Assembly: GCA_946408355.1 (NCBI GenBank) | Contig: CAMJRX010000019.1 | Span: forward strand, 1 to 43,853 | DNA: 43,853 nt | Reading direction: 5' to 3' | From: an uncultured Selenomonadales bacterium | GTDB taxonomy: Bacteria; Bacillota; Negativicutes; Selenomonadales; Selenomonadaceae | Part shown: one piece after another, positions 33,118 through 41,853 of the stretch | Numbering within the stretch: the stretch's first letter is position 1 | Layout: the number at the start of each line of letters is the position of its first letter | Notes under the pieces: generated by a model | Databases searched by the model: none | What the model saw: only the letters and a program-made list of their open reading frames with translations | What the model was told of the DNA's origin: nothing | Translations under genes and position numbers: made by a program

Positions 33118-35681
33118 CTAAGGAAAATTTTAATGTAACAGGCATGAGTTGTTCGGCGTGTTCAGCGCGTGTGGAAAAGGCAGTTGCTAAGCTTGTCGGC
33201 GCGGATAATGTCAGCGTCAATCTATTAACAAACTCAATGCAAGTTAGATTCGACGAGGCAAAAATTTCAATCGCGCAAATTGTTGAAGCCGTGATTAACG
33301 CGGGCTATGGAGCCTCGCCTAAAAAAATTTCGTCCGCGCAGATAAAAACTTCCTCTGAACGGACGATTGATAAAGAAATTTCGTCAATGCAGACGCGGCT
33401 CACGTGGTCGATAATTTTTTTGTTGCCAACGGTTTATATCGCAATGCACAACATGTTACCGTTACCCGTGCCGTCAATCGTCGTGGAACTTTTCGACGGG
33501 CGGGCAAATGCCGTGACGTTCGCTTTTGCGCAATTCTTGTTAATCCTGCCGATTATGTATTTAAACCGAAAATATTACGTCAACGGCTTTAAGACATTGG
33601 CGGCGGGCGCACCGAATATGGACAGCTTAGTTGGGTTAAGCTCAATGGCGGCGGCAATGTTTGGAGCTTTCGCGCTGTTCAGAATCGGACAAGGACTCGG
33701 CGCGGGAAATTTAGCTTTAGTCGACGAATACAGCCGCAATTTATATTTCGAGTCGGCGGGAATGATTGTAACGTTGATAACCGTCGGCAAATATTTTGAA
33801 GCGCGGGCTAAGGGCAAAACTTCTCAAGCCGTCGAAAAATTAATGAATCTCGCGCCTAAGCAAGCAACCGTTCTGCGCGGCGGACAAGAAGTTACAATCG
33901 CAGTTGAGGAGCTTATTATCGGCGACGAAGTTTTAGTTAAGCCGGGCGAAAGTTTTGCAGCTGACGGAATTATTTTGGACGGCGCGACGACGATTGACGA
34001 ATCTGCGATAACCGGTGAAAGTTTGCCCGTTAATAAAACTGTTGGCGACAACGTTACAAGCGGCACTCTGAATAAAAGCGGCTTTGTAAAGTTCAGGGCG
34101 GCTAAAGTTGGCGGCGAAACTACAATCAGCAAAATTATAGCATTGGTCGAAGAGGCTAGCGCAAGTAAAGCTCCCATTGCCAAAACTGCCGATAAAGTCG
34201 CGGGAATTTTCGTGCCCGCCGTGATTGTAATTGCGTTGATTGCGGGCGCAACGTGGCTTATAAGCGGCGCGAGTGTCGAATTTGCATTTTCTATTGCCGT
34301 GTCTATTTTGGTTATAAGTTGTCCGTGCGCGTTGGGATTGGCTACACCGGTCGCGATTATGGTTGGAACGGGCAAGGGCGCAGAGAACGGAATTTTAATT
34401 AAATCGGGCGAGGCTTTGGAGACTGCCCACGCGATTGATACCGTCGTCCTCGATAAGACAGGAACTTTAACGGAGGGCAAACCGTTCGTAACTGATATTT
34501 TAACTTGCAACGTTGACGAGAAATTTTTATTAGAGATTGCTACCGCGCTCGAATCTAAAAGCGAACACCCCTTAGCGGAGGCAGTCGTAAAATATTCTTC
34601 CGACAAAAAAATTTCTCCACGCATTGCAGAAAATTTTCAAGCTGTCTTCGGTAAAGGCGTCCGTGCAAAAATTGACGGCGTGGAATGTGTCGCGGGTAAC
34701 GAAAACTTTTTGACGGAATGCGGCTTTGACTTGGAAAATCTTCGCGAAAAATTTTCTGTGCTTGCAAACGAGGGTAAAACGCCGATAATCTTTGCTGATG
34801 ATAAAAAAATTCTTGGAATAATCGCGGCGGCTGACGCTGAGAAAAAAACTTCCGCGCAAGCAGTTAAAGAGTTTAAAAATCTGGGCGTAAATGTTATCAT
34901 GTTGACGGGCGACAACGAACGCACTGCGCAAGCCATTGCAAAGCGGCTCGACATAGAAAAAATTATCGCGGGCGTTTTGCCGGAAAATAAAGCTCAAGCG
35001 GTCGAAAATCTTCAATCTCAAGGAAAAAAAGTTGCGATGATTGGTGACGGCATAAACGACGCTCCGGCATTGGCGAAGGCGGAGTTGGGAATTGCGATTG
35101 GCGCGGGTACCGACGTTGCGATTGAGAGCGCGGGCGCAGTTTTGGTTAGAAATGATTTGCTTGACGCCGTAAGCGCGATTAAGCTAAGCCGAGCAGTCAT
35201 GACTAATATTAAACAAAATCTTTTCTGGGCGTTTTTCTACAACGTGATTTGCATACCGCTTGCTGCAGGAATTTTTTATCCCGCATTTGGAATAAAATTA
35301 TCGCCGATGATTGGCGCGGCGGCTATGAGTATGTCCAGCGTGTGCGTTGTGCTTAATGCTTTGCGCTTGCGATATTTTAAAGTCGAACGTTCGATTGCTT
35401 TTGATGACGCGCCGCGCAGTGTTGAAGTCCACGTAGAAAATCTTCAGACGGAAATTTTTAAGGAGGCAACTCAAATGCAAACAACTTTTAAAGTAGATGG
35501 TATGATGTGCAAGCATTGCCAAAAACACGTTCACGACGCGCTGGCAAAAATGGATGGTGTCACGGCTGTCGAGGTAAGCTTGGAAAATAATTCGGCAACC
35601 GTCACTGCCACAAAAGAAATTTCTATCGACGACTTTGCAAAAGTTATTGACGATGCCGGCTATGAATTAGTTAGAGACTAA
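33114..35681 (+). CDS. copA: Copper-exporting P1B-type ATPase with N- and C-terminal HMA domains
   Basis: This 855-residue Cu(I) efflux ATPase shows an N-terminal metal-binding domain (TGMSCSACSARVEKAV), the phosphatase motif ITGESLPV, the copper-binding CPC in SCPCALGLATP, the phosphorylation site DKTGTLTEG, the HP motif SEHPLAEAV, MLTGDNERT and GDGINDAPALA. Beyond the usual end (about residue 785) comes a second HMA domain, VDGMMCKHCQKHVHDAL. This last domain starts at an internal methionine with AAGGAGG 8 bases before it, so it probably began as a separate copZ-type chaperone gene. It starts inside the DUF4422 gene stop. A terminator follows. Confidence 0.95.
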   Translation: MTKENFNVTGMSCSACSARVEKAVAKLVGADNVSVNLLTNSMQVRFDEAKISIAQIVEAVINAGYGASPKKISSAQIKTSSERTIDKEISSMQTRLTWSIIFLLPTVYIAMHNMLPLPVPSIVVELFDGRANAVTFAFAQFLLILPIMYLNRKYYVNGFKTLAAGAPNMDSLVGLSSMAAAMFGAFALFRIGQGLGAGNLALVDEYSRNLYFESAGMIVTLITVGKYFEARAKGKTSQAVEKLMNLAPKQATVLRGGQEVTIAVEELIIGDEVLVKPGESFAADGIILDGATTIDESAITGESLPVNKTVGDNVTSGTLNKSGFVKFRAAKVGGETTISKIIALVEEASASKAPIAKTADKVAGIFVPAVIVIALIAGATWLISGASVEFAFSIAVSILVISCPCALGLATPVAIMVGTGKGAENGILIKSGEALETAHAIDTVVLDKTGTLTEGKPFVTDILTCNVDEKFLLEIATALESKSEHPLAEAVVKYSSDKKISPRIAENFQAVFGKGVRAKIDGVECVAGNENFLTECGFDLENLREKFSVLANEGKTPIIFADDKKILGIIAAADAEKKTSAQAVKEFKNLGVNVIMLTGDNERTAQAIAKRLDIEKIIAGVLPENKAQAVENLQSQGKKVAMIGDGINDAPALAKAELGIAIGAGTDVAIESAGAVLVRNDLLDAVSAIKLSRAVMTNIKQNLFWAFFYNVICIPLAAGIFYPAFGIKLSPMIGAAAMSMSSVCVVLNALRLRYFKVERSIAFDDAPRSVEVHVENLQTEIFKEATQMQTTFKVDGMMCKHCQKHVHDALAKMDGVTAVEVSLENNSATVTATKEISIDDFAKVIDDAGYELVRD
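35459..35477 (+). promoter_or_regulatory. Internal ribosome site and ATG for a CopZ-like product
   Basis: TAAGGAGG is followed 8 bases later by ATG at 35475, in frame with copA. Use of this start would give a 68-residue HMA protein (MQTTFKVDGMMCKHC...) of exactly the size of CopZ copper chaperones. Confidence 0.6.
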
Positions 35682-35700
35682 TCGCAAAGTAAAATTTTCT

Positions 35701-35726
35701 TCCCGTCAATATGGCGGGATTTTTTG
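35701..35726 (+). terminator. Intrinsic terminator after copA
   Basis: TCCCG pairs with CGGGA over a 9-base loop, followed by TTTTTTG, 20 bases beyond the copA stop. Confidence 0.75.
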
Positions 35727-35801
35727 TTAATAGACAAAAAAAGTTACCTCCTCGAAATTGAGTAGGCAACTTTTATGTTTATGAATTATTTTCGTCTTCA
35801 G

Positions 35802-35877
35802 TGGTGCTCGCTGAGAGACTCGAACCCCCGACCTCCTCCATGTGACGGAGATGCTCTACCAACTGAGCTAAGCGAGC
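35802..35877 (-). tRNA. tRNA-Val (CAC)
   Basis: The 76-base cloverleaf has a perfect GCTCGCT/AGCGAGC acceptor stem, anticodon CAC in loop GTCACAT, and encoded CCA. It reads GTG codons. Confidence 0.93.
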
Positions 35878-35893
35878 GTATAAAAAAAAATTT

Positions 35894-35970
35894 TGGTGGG
35901 GCTGACAGAACTCGAATCTGTGACCTCCTCGATGTCAACGAGGCACTCTAACCATCTGAGCTACAACCCC
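35894..35970 (-). tRNA. tRNA-Val (GAC)
   Basis: The 77-base cloverleaf has GGGGTTG/CAGCCCC acceptor stem, anticodon GAC in loop TTGACAT and encoded CCA. It is 16 bases from tRNA-Val(CAC) and is transcribed first. Confidence 0.93.
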
Positions 35971-36111
35971 ATTCTCAAAGAATTCATATCCTTTAAGATA
36001 TGCGCAATTATAAACGTTCAATCTTAAACTGTCAAGAATTTTTTATTCGTTGCTCCGGAAATCAAATGTTAAACTTTTTAATAACTTTCGCGGGCTATGT
36101 TGTCTTGTGAC

Positions 36112-36140
36112 TTGAAATTATTTTCAGATTGTGTTAGATT
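36112..36140 (+). promoter_or_regulatory. Promoter of the terD cluster
   Basis: TTGAAA at 36112-36117 and TAGATT at 36135-36140 are spaced by 17 bases, 37 bases ahead of the first terD start. Confidence 0.55.
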
Positions 36141-36177
36141 ATGCCCGTTTAAAAATTATTTGGGAGGTTTTATTCTT

Positions 36178-36756
36178 ATGGCAATTAGTTTGAAAAAAGG
36201 ACAGAAAGTTGACCTCACGAAGACGAATCCTGGCTTGAAGAATATTTTAATCGGCTTGGGCTGGGACACAAACAAATATGACAGCGGCAAAGACTTCGAC
36301 TTGGACGCTTCTGTTTTTCTGCTCGGCGAGGGCGGTAAAGTCAACAGCGACGACGATTTTGTTTTCTACGGTAATCTCAAGCACGTTAGCGGCTCCGTCG
36401 AACATCTCGGCGACAACTTGACTGGCGCGGGCGAGGGCGACGATGAGGAAATCAAAATCGACCTTAGCAAAGTCCCCGAAAATGTCGCGAAAATTGACTT
36501 CACCGTTACGATTTACGAAGCGGAAGAGCGCAAGCAAAACTTTGGACAAGTTGAGAACGCTTTTATCCGTGTTGTTAACGAGGCGACTGGCGAGGAACTT
36601 ATCCGCTATGATCTCGGTGAAGACTTCTCGATTGAGACTGCTGTTGTTATCGGCGAACTTTATCGCAACAAGGGCGAATGGAAGTTTAACGCTATCGGCT
36701 CCGGCTTCAGCGGCGGACTTGCCTCGCTCGGTAAAAACTATGGTGTAAATGTGTAA
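36178..36756 (+). CDS. terD: TerD family stress protein, first copy
   Basis: This 192-residue TerD-domain protein belongs to the Ter stress-response set linked to tellurite, metal and phage resistance; the domain binds calcium. It starts [15 protein letters not shown], carries [31 protein letters not shown] (the acidic calcium-binding loop), and closes with [16 protein letters not shown]. The ATG at 36178 is chosen for GGGAGG ahead; the frame runs upstream over the promoter. A paralogue follows after 86 bases that hold a strong inverted repeat. Confidence 0.93.
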   Translation: MAISLKKGQKVDLTKTNPGLKNILIGLGWDTNKYDSGKDFDLDASVFLLGEGGKVNSDDDFVFYGNLKHVSGSVEHLGDNLTGAGEGDDEEIKIDLSKVPENVAKIDFTVTIYEAEERKQNFGQVENAFIRVVNEATGEELIRYDLGEDFSIETAVVIGELYRNKGEWKFNAIGSGFSGGLASLGKNYGVNV

Positions 36757-36786
36757 TTAATAAGTAGTGATTAATGGTTGGTGGTT

Positions 36787-36824
36787 AGTGGTTAGGGCAA
36801 AACTAATCGCTAACCACTTTTGCC
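36787..36824 (+). other. Overlapping inverted repeats in the terD-terD spacer
   Basis: AGTGGTTAG (36787-36795) is the exact complement of CTAACCACT (36810-36818). GGCAAA (36796-36801) is the complement of TTTGCC (36819-36824). The two stems interlock, so they are alternatives or a strained pseudoknot. They end 5 bases before the ribosome site of the second terD, whose start could be affected. Confidence 0.5.
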
Positions 36825-36842
36825 TTGAAAGGAGAATTTATC

Positions 36843-37445
36843 GTGGCTGTTAATCTTCAAAAGGGACAAAAAGTTTCGCTCAAAAAATCCGACGGCAGAA
36901 AACTTTCTAAGCTCATGGTCGGGCTTGGTTGGGACGCGGCTGACAAAAAAAGCGGCGGTTTCTTCAGCAGGCTTTTCGGCAACTCGGAAAGCATTGACTG
37001 CGACGCCTCTGTTTTCATGTGCAGGGACGGAAGGTTCGTAGACAAAGAGGATTTGATTTATTTCGGCAATCTGCACCACCCCAGCGATTGTATTCAACAC
37101 ATGGGCGACAACTTGACCGGCGAGGGCGAAGGCGACGACGAGCAAATTTTCGTTGACTTGGATAAAATGCCTCCGCATTATGACAAGTTAATTTTCGTCG
37201 TCAATATTTATCAAGCCGTCGCACGCAAGCAACATTTCGGCATGATTAAGAACGCTTACATTCGGATAATTGACTCCGATACCCGCGAGGAACTTTGCCG
37301 CTTCAATCTTAGCGACGATTATACTGATATGCTGTCGATGATTGCCGGCGAAGTCTACAAGCGCGGCGACGAGTGGAAATTTAACGCGGTTGGCACGGGC
37401 ACCAGAGACACCGGACTAACGGATTTAGCTAAACGGTTTAAGTGA
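36843..37445 (+). CDS. terD: TerD family stress protein, second copy
   Basis: This 200-residue TerD paralogue has the same frame of motifs (NLQKGQKVSLKKSDG, GLGWDAADKK, CDASVFMCRDG, GDNLTGEGEGDDEQI, GDEWKFNAVGTGTRD) plus an insertion of about eight residues (GGFFSRLFGNSE) after GLGWDA. The GTG at 36843 has AAGGAG 8 bases upstream. Its stop overlaps the ATG of the exported nucleosidase-like gene, so the two are coupled. The acidic calcium loop is intact, which fits the calcium ATPase at the end of the same run. Confidence 0.93.
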   Translation: MAVNLQKGQKVSLKKSDGRKLSKLMVGLGWDAADKKSGGFFSRLFGNSESIDCDASVFMCRDGRFVDKEDLIYFGNLHHPSDCIQHMGDNLTGEGEGDDEQIFVDLDKMPPHYDKLIFVVNIYQAVARKQHFGMIKNAYIRIIDSDTREELCRFNLSDDYTDMLSMIAGEVYKRGDEWKFNAVGTGTRDTGLTDLAKRFK

Positions 37446-38371
37446 TGAAAAAATTTTTCGCGGTGTTAATTGCGGCTTTGTTTTTGGTAACGACGCCCGC
37501 GCAGGCAGAAGATTTAGGCGTTGGACTTTCAGATATTTCAGCGGAAAAATTTAACGTGTCTATTGAAAAATTTTATGCCACGTTACCAAAAGCAAAGGGC
37601 GATTATAAAAGTCGTCAACGTCCGATTGTTATTGAGGGCGCAATGAACACTGAAACGGAAATTTTAATTCGCGCTTTGAAAAATCCTGTGGCTTATCGCG
37701 AGCTGAATTATCTGTTTGTCGCAGGAACTTACAAAGATTATCCCGTTGTGATTGTGCGCACGGAAATTGGCGTGGCTAATGCGGCGGCGTCCACAGCTCT
37801 TGCGATAAAAAAATTTAATCCCGTTGCCGTCATCAATCAAGGCACGGCGGGAGGTCATGATCTTTCGCTGAAAATCGGCGACATTGTTATCGGCGAAAAA
37901 AGTTTCGATTACACCGCCTTTAGAAGTGCTTATTCGGCGGCAGGCGCGGGCATTGACTTAACTAAGCAGGAAAATATCGGCACTTACGCTTACGACAAAA
38001 TGAGCGACAAATTTCAAGCCTACACGGAATATTTCGCTGATCCGACGCTGTTTAATATTGCCTTTAAAGTTGCCAACGCGAACGAAAATTTTAACGTCGT
38101 ATCGGGCGTTATCGGCACGGGAAATAGTTGGCTTGAGTGCGTTGACTACGTTAACTTCCTGCACGAAAAATATGGCTCAAGTTGCGAGGAAATGGAAACC
38201 AACGTCGCCGCGCAGATTTGCCAAAATGCGGACGTTCCATTCATTGGCATTCGCGTCCTTTCTGACAACGTGACCAACGACAACAGATACGTGCCCGAAA
38301 CGGCAAAGGTCGCGCAAGATTTTGTTTTGCTCGTCGTTGAAAACTATATCCGCGACGTGTTGAAAAAATAA
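37445..38371 (+). CDS. Exported MTA/SAH nucleosidase-like phosphorylase-fold protein
   Basis: This 308-residue protein has a signal peptide (MKKFFAVLIAALFLVTTPAQA) and a nucleoside-phosphorylase-fold domain like 5'-methylthioadenosine/S-adenosylhomocysteine nucleosidase. Visible family features are VVIVRTEIGVANAA, AVINQGTAGGHD, the substrate segment SCEEMETNVAAQ and the catalytic-acid region IRVLSDN. The intracellular enzyme is about 230 residues; this one is longer and exported. ATG overlaps the terD stop (TGATG) and lacks its own good ribosome site, so it is made by coupling. What an envelope nucleosidase does in a Ter cluster is unknown. Confidence 0.85.
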   Translation: MKKFFAVLIAALFLVTTPAQAEDLGVGLSDISAEKFNVSIEKFYATLPKAKGDYKSRQRPIVIEGAMNTETEILIRALKNPVAYRELNYLFVAGTYKDYPVVIVRTEIGVANAAASTALAIKKFNPVAVINQGTAGGHDLSLKIGDIVIGEKSFDYTAFRSAYSAAGAGIDLTKQENIGTYAYDKMSDKFQAYTEYFADPTLFNIAFKVANANENFNVVSGVIGTGNSWLECVDYVNFLHEKYGSSCEEMETNVAAQICQNADVPFIGIRVLSDNVTNDNRYVPETAKVAQDFVLLVVENYIRDVLKK

Positions 38372-38388
38372 TTTGGAGACTAACAAAA

Positions 38389-38839
38389 ATGGCAATTAGT
38401 AACCCCCCCGTCAACCTGCGCAATTTCCGTAGTTATCCCCATGTACAACTCGGAAAAATATATCGGCGAATGTTTAACAAGTTTAGCGAATCAGACGTTC
38501 CAAAATTTTGATGTTATAGTCGTTGACGATTGCTCAACAGATAATTCTCGCAAGGTTGTACAAAGTTTTTCGGAGACTTTTAGCGGCAGATTGAAGTTAA
38601 AGAAAATGTCTAAGAACAGCGGCTGTCCCGGACTGCCTAGAAATACGGCGTTGGATATGGCACGCGGCAAATATATTTATTTCCTCGACAGCGACGACCT
38701 TTTAACGGAAACTGCGATTGAGGAACTTTATAATGTCGCAGAAAAATTCGATGCGGATGTCGTCCACATTGAAAAATATTTTGCGTTTTTAAATGAAGCA
38801 GGCAAGGAGAGTAGCCAATTATCTGTTCGTGACGGCTAG
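38389..38839 (+). pseudogene. GT2 glycosyltransferase, frameshifted in a C7 tract and truncated
   Basis: A good ribosome site (TTGGAG) and ATG at 38389 give MAISNPP and then a wrong frame. The GT2 domain is in the +1 frame: AISVVIPMYNSEKYIGECL, VIVVDDCSTDNS, and YFLDSDDLLTETAI with the DxD-like metal motif. With six instead of seven C at 38403-38409 the two frames join as MAISNPPSTCAISVVIPMYN. The gene also ends after about 150 residues, where the family has 300 or more, so the acceptor half is lost. From the inner ATG at 38441, 132 residues are open but lack the first strand of the nucleotide fold. Confidence 0.75.
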
Positions 38840-38878
38840 TGTATTAAAACTTTATACAAAACATTTGGAGGTTGAAAA

Positions 38879-41551
38879 TTGAAAATCACAGGTTTAACTG
38901 ATGCACAAGTACAAGAAGCAAAAGCTAAGTTCGGCGACAACAGCATAACCGAACAAGCTCGCGAGGGCTTCTGGGACAAGCTCAAGGGAAATTTCGATGA
39001 CCCGATAATAAAAATTTTAATCTTCGCGCTGATACTCAACGTATTTTTTGCGTTCATGGGCAAGGCGGAATGGTATGAGTCCGTCGGCATAGCAATGGCG
39101 GTTTTGCTGGCAACGCTCGTGTCGACGTTTTCAGAATATCGCAATGAAAGCGCGTTCCAAAAATTACAGGGCGAGGCGTCGCTGATAAAGTGCAAAGTTT
39201 ATCGCAATGGCGTCGTAACAGAAATTCCGATTAACGATATAACAATGGGCGATTGCGTGCTGTTGCAGACGGGCGACAAAATTCCGGCTGACGGCGTGAT
39301 TATCGACGGCTCAATTAACGTAGACCAATCTATTTTGAACGGCGAGGCTAAAGAGGAAGAAAAAATTCCCGCACCTGACGAGGCAACCGATTCCGCTGCC
39401 GCAGAGAGTACAGATTTTTTAAATCCTCACAAAGTTTTCCGCGCAGCAGTCGTTGCAGGCGGTTCAGCAGTAATGAGGACAGTTACACTCGGCGACAATA
39501 CTGTTTACGGCAAAATCGCTGGCGAACTCCAAATCGACGAAGACCGCGATACTCCGTTAAAAATAAAACTCACCGACCTTGCAGGGCAAATTTCAAAATT
39601 CGGTTATATCGGCGGTGTTGCGATTGCCGTTGCGTTCATGTTTGAAAGAATTGCTATTCAACATAATTTCGATTGGGCGCAAATGTCCGCGTTCTGCTCC
39701 GACTGGATGAATATTTTAAACAGCTTAGTTGAAGCGGTTATGCTCGCCGTTATAATTATCGTTATGGCGGTGCCTGAAGGTTTGCCGCTGATGATTGCTA
39801 TCGTCTCCGCGCAAAATATGGGCAAGATGTTAAAAGATAACGTCCTTGTCCGAAAAATTTCCGGTATTGAGACGGCTGGCAGTTTAAATCTTTTGTTCAG
39901 CGATAAAACCGGCACGATTACTAAAGGTTTGCTGGAAGTCGTCACGTTTATTGACGGCACGGCGAATTTCACGGAAACTTTTGACAAGCTTAGTAGTAAA
40001 CTTCAATCGCTGGTGTCGTTGTCAGTTAGATTTAATAACGGTGCAGTCATTGCGGGCGATAAGATTGTCGGCGGCAACATGACTGATAGGGCATTGCTCG
40101 GTTTTCTAATCGGCAAGGATACAGCCCCCAATGTCACGGTTGTTGATACGGTTCCCTTCGACAGCGCGAAAAAATATTCTATGGCAAAAGTCAGCGGCGA
40201 TTTTAATTTGTGGTTGATTAAGGGTGCGCCTGAAAGACTTTTGGATAAATGCTCCTACTACTACGATTCAAACGGTCAACAGCAAAAACTTGACTCGACC
40301 GTTGAGATTAACGCTAAGATTGACGAGCTTGCTAACCGCGCTATAAGGACGCTTGCGCTTGTCACTTACGACGGCGAAGTTGTTAACGGAAATATTCCCG
40401 ACAGCGGCTTGACGTTCGTTGGTGTAACGGGCATTCGCGACGATGTGCGCCCCGACGCAATCAAAGCTATCGAACAGGTTCATTCGGCGGGCGTGCAAGT
40501 TGTCATGATTACCGGTGACAGAAAAGAGACCGCGAAGGCGATTGCTAAAGAGGCGGGCTTGATTGAAATTGACGACGCCATTGTCATAACCAGTACTGAA
40601 CTTAACGCAATGAGCGACGACGAAGTTAAAAAAGCTCTTCCGAAAATTAGAGTTATTGCCCGTGCTCTCCCGACGGATAAAAGTCGTTTGGTAAGATTGG
40701 CGCAAGAATTAAATCTGGTTGTCGGCATGACAGGCGACGGCGTCAACGATTCGCCCGCGCTGAAAAAAGCTGATGTCGGCTTTGCAATGGGCGGCGGAAC
40801 TGAAGTTGCTAAAGAGGCTAGCGAAATTGTTATCCTCGATGACAATTTTAAATCTATTGGAAAGGCTATTCTTTATGGCAGAACAATTTTTAACTCGATT
40901 CGCAAGTTTATAATTTTCCAGCTCACGATTAACGTTGGCGCGGTTTTGATTTCGTTCGTATGTCCTCTGCTCGGACTTGAAAATCCGCTGTCGATAACGC
41001 AGATTCTCTGGGTCAATCTGGTTATGGATACTTTAGCGGCTTTGGCGTTCGGCGGCGAACCTGCTTTAGATAGATTTATGGAAGAGGCTCCTAAACGTCG
41101 CGACGAAAAAATTATCAATCCCTACATGTTTTCAGCTATCGGTACTGGTTCGCTTTGGGGATTTGCAATGGGTTTAGTTTTCTTGCTTACAGATTTTTCC
41201 CGCGATCATTTCCGCGACGTTAATCCAGAAGGCGTAAATATTACTTTTGGCGGCGACAGCGTCTACGTTCTGACAGGTTACTTTGCCTTCTTCATTTTCC
41301 TGGCAGTTTTTAACGCTTTCAATGCTCGTACCGATAGAATTAACTTGCTTGACAACATAGGCGGCAACCCCGGCTTTTTAAAAGTTATGGGCGTAATTGT
41401 CATCGTCCAAATTATAATGACTTACTTTGGCGGCGCAATTTTGCGTTGTTACGGCTTAACAGGAAGCGAATGGTGTTTCGTCCTAGCTATGGCATTTACG
41501 ATTATTCCTGTCGATATTGTTCGCAAGCTGATTGTCGGCTCTAGCAAATAA
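38879..41551 (+). CDS. Calcium-transporting P-type ATPase (PMCA-like)
   Basis: This 890-residue P2-type cation pump has the usual order: cytoplasmic N terminus, first membrane pair, an actuator domain with DQSILNGEAKEEEK (NGEA in place of TGES), the membrane motif VMAVPEGLPLMIAI that binds calcium, the phosphorylation site SDKTGTITKG, KGAPERLL, MITGDRKET, GDGVNDSPALKKAD and six C-terminal membrane segments. The PEGLP motif and length point to calcium export. The TTG at 38879 has TGGAGG 7 bases ahead. It follows terD, terD and the exported nucleosidase-like gene; Ter proteins and calcium pumps are known to co-occur. A terminator follows. Confidence 0.92.
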   Translation: MKITGLTDAQVQEAKAKFGDNSITEQAREGFWDKLKGNFDDPIIKILIFALILNVFFAFMGKAEWYESVGIAMAVLLATLVSTFSEYRNESAFQKLQGEASLIKCKVYRNGVVTEIPINDITMGDCVLLQTGDKIPADGVIIDGSINVDQSILNGEAKEEEKIPAPDEATDSAAAESTDFLNPHKVFRAAVVAGGSAVMRTVTLGDNTVYGKIAGELQIDEDRDTPLKIKLTDLAGQISKFGYIGGVAIAVAFMFERIAIQHNFDWAQMSAFCSDWMNILNSLVEAVMLAVIIIVMAVPEGLPLMIAIVSAQNMGKMLKDNVLVRKISGIETAGSLNLLFSDKTGTITKGLLEVVTFIDGTANFTETFDKLSSKLQSLVSLSVRFNNGAVIAGDKIVGGNMTDRALLGFLIGKDTAPNVTVVDTVPFDSAKKYSMAKVSGDFNLWLIKGAPERLLDKCSYYYDSNGQQQKLDSTVEINAKIDELANRAIRTLALVTYDGEVVNGNIPDSGLTFVGVTGIRDDVRPDAIKAIEQVHSAGVQVVMITGDRKETAKAIAKEAGLIEIDDAIVITSTELNAMSDDEVKKALPKIRVIARALPTDKSRLVRLAQELNLVVGMTGDGVNDSPALKKADVGFAMGGGTEVAKEASEIVILDDNFKSIGKAILYGRTIFNSIRKFIIFQLTINVGAVLISFVCPLLGLENPLSITQILWVNLVMDTLAALAFGGEPALDRFMEEAPKRRDEKIINPYMFSAIGTGSLWGFAMGLVFLLTDFSRDHFRDVNPEGVNITFGGDSVYVLTGYFAFFIFLAVFNAFNARTDRINLLDNIGGNPGFLKVMGVIVIVQIIMTYFGGAILRCYGLTGSEWCFVLAMAFTIIPVDIVRKLIVGSSK

Positions 41552-41573
41552 ACTCTAATACGCAGACGAGAAA

Positions 41574-41609
41574 AAGCCTCCTCCCCATCGGGAAGAGGCT
41601 TAATTTTAT
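41574..41609 (+). terminator. Intrinsic terminator of the Ter/calcium cluster
   Basis: AAGCCTC.TCCC pairs with GGGA.GAGGCTT, followed by AATTTTATTT, 22 bases past the ATPase stop. Confidence 0.8.
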
Positions 41610-41639
41610 TTATAATTTTTTATCTTCGACTTCACCAGT

Positions 41640-41853
41640 CAATACACAACACCCGCGTCTCTTGCGACTTTGTCAACGAGGTAGGCGGCGTTGTAAGTTA
41701 GTTGCGAAATTACCCAAATCGGAAGGTGAAACTTTTACTAACCTGAATCGACTTTTAAACAAATACATGATCTACGAAATAAATCTTGCACACATTTAAA
41801 ATTCAAGCTATATGCTATTGAAATATACTATTATAGCTTCGTCATAATAATCA
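41640..41853. other. Stretch without an intact gene
   Basis: On the minus strand about 41645-41735 reads KFHLPIWVISQLTYNAAY then LVDKVARDAGVVY and stop, which looks like a protein end but has no start or upstream continuation. The rest is AT-rich and empty. Confidence 0.3.

Noticed and set aside
41645-41735. Short minus-strand coding piece ending LVDKVARDAGVVY
   Set aside because: It looks like a protein end but lacks a start, a ribosome site and any upstream continuation; kept only as a note.
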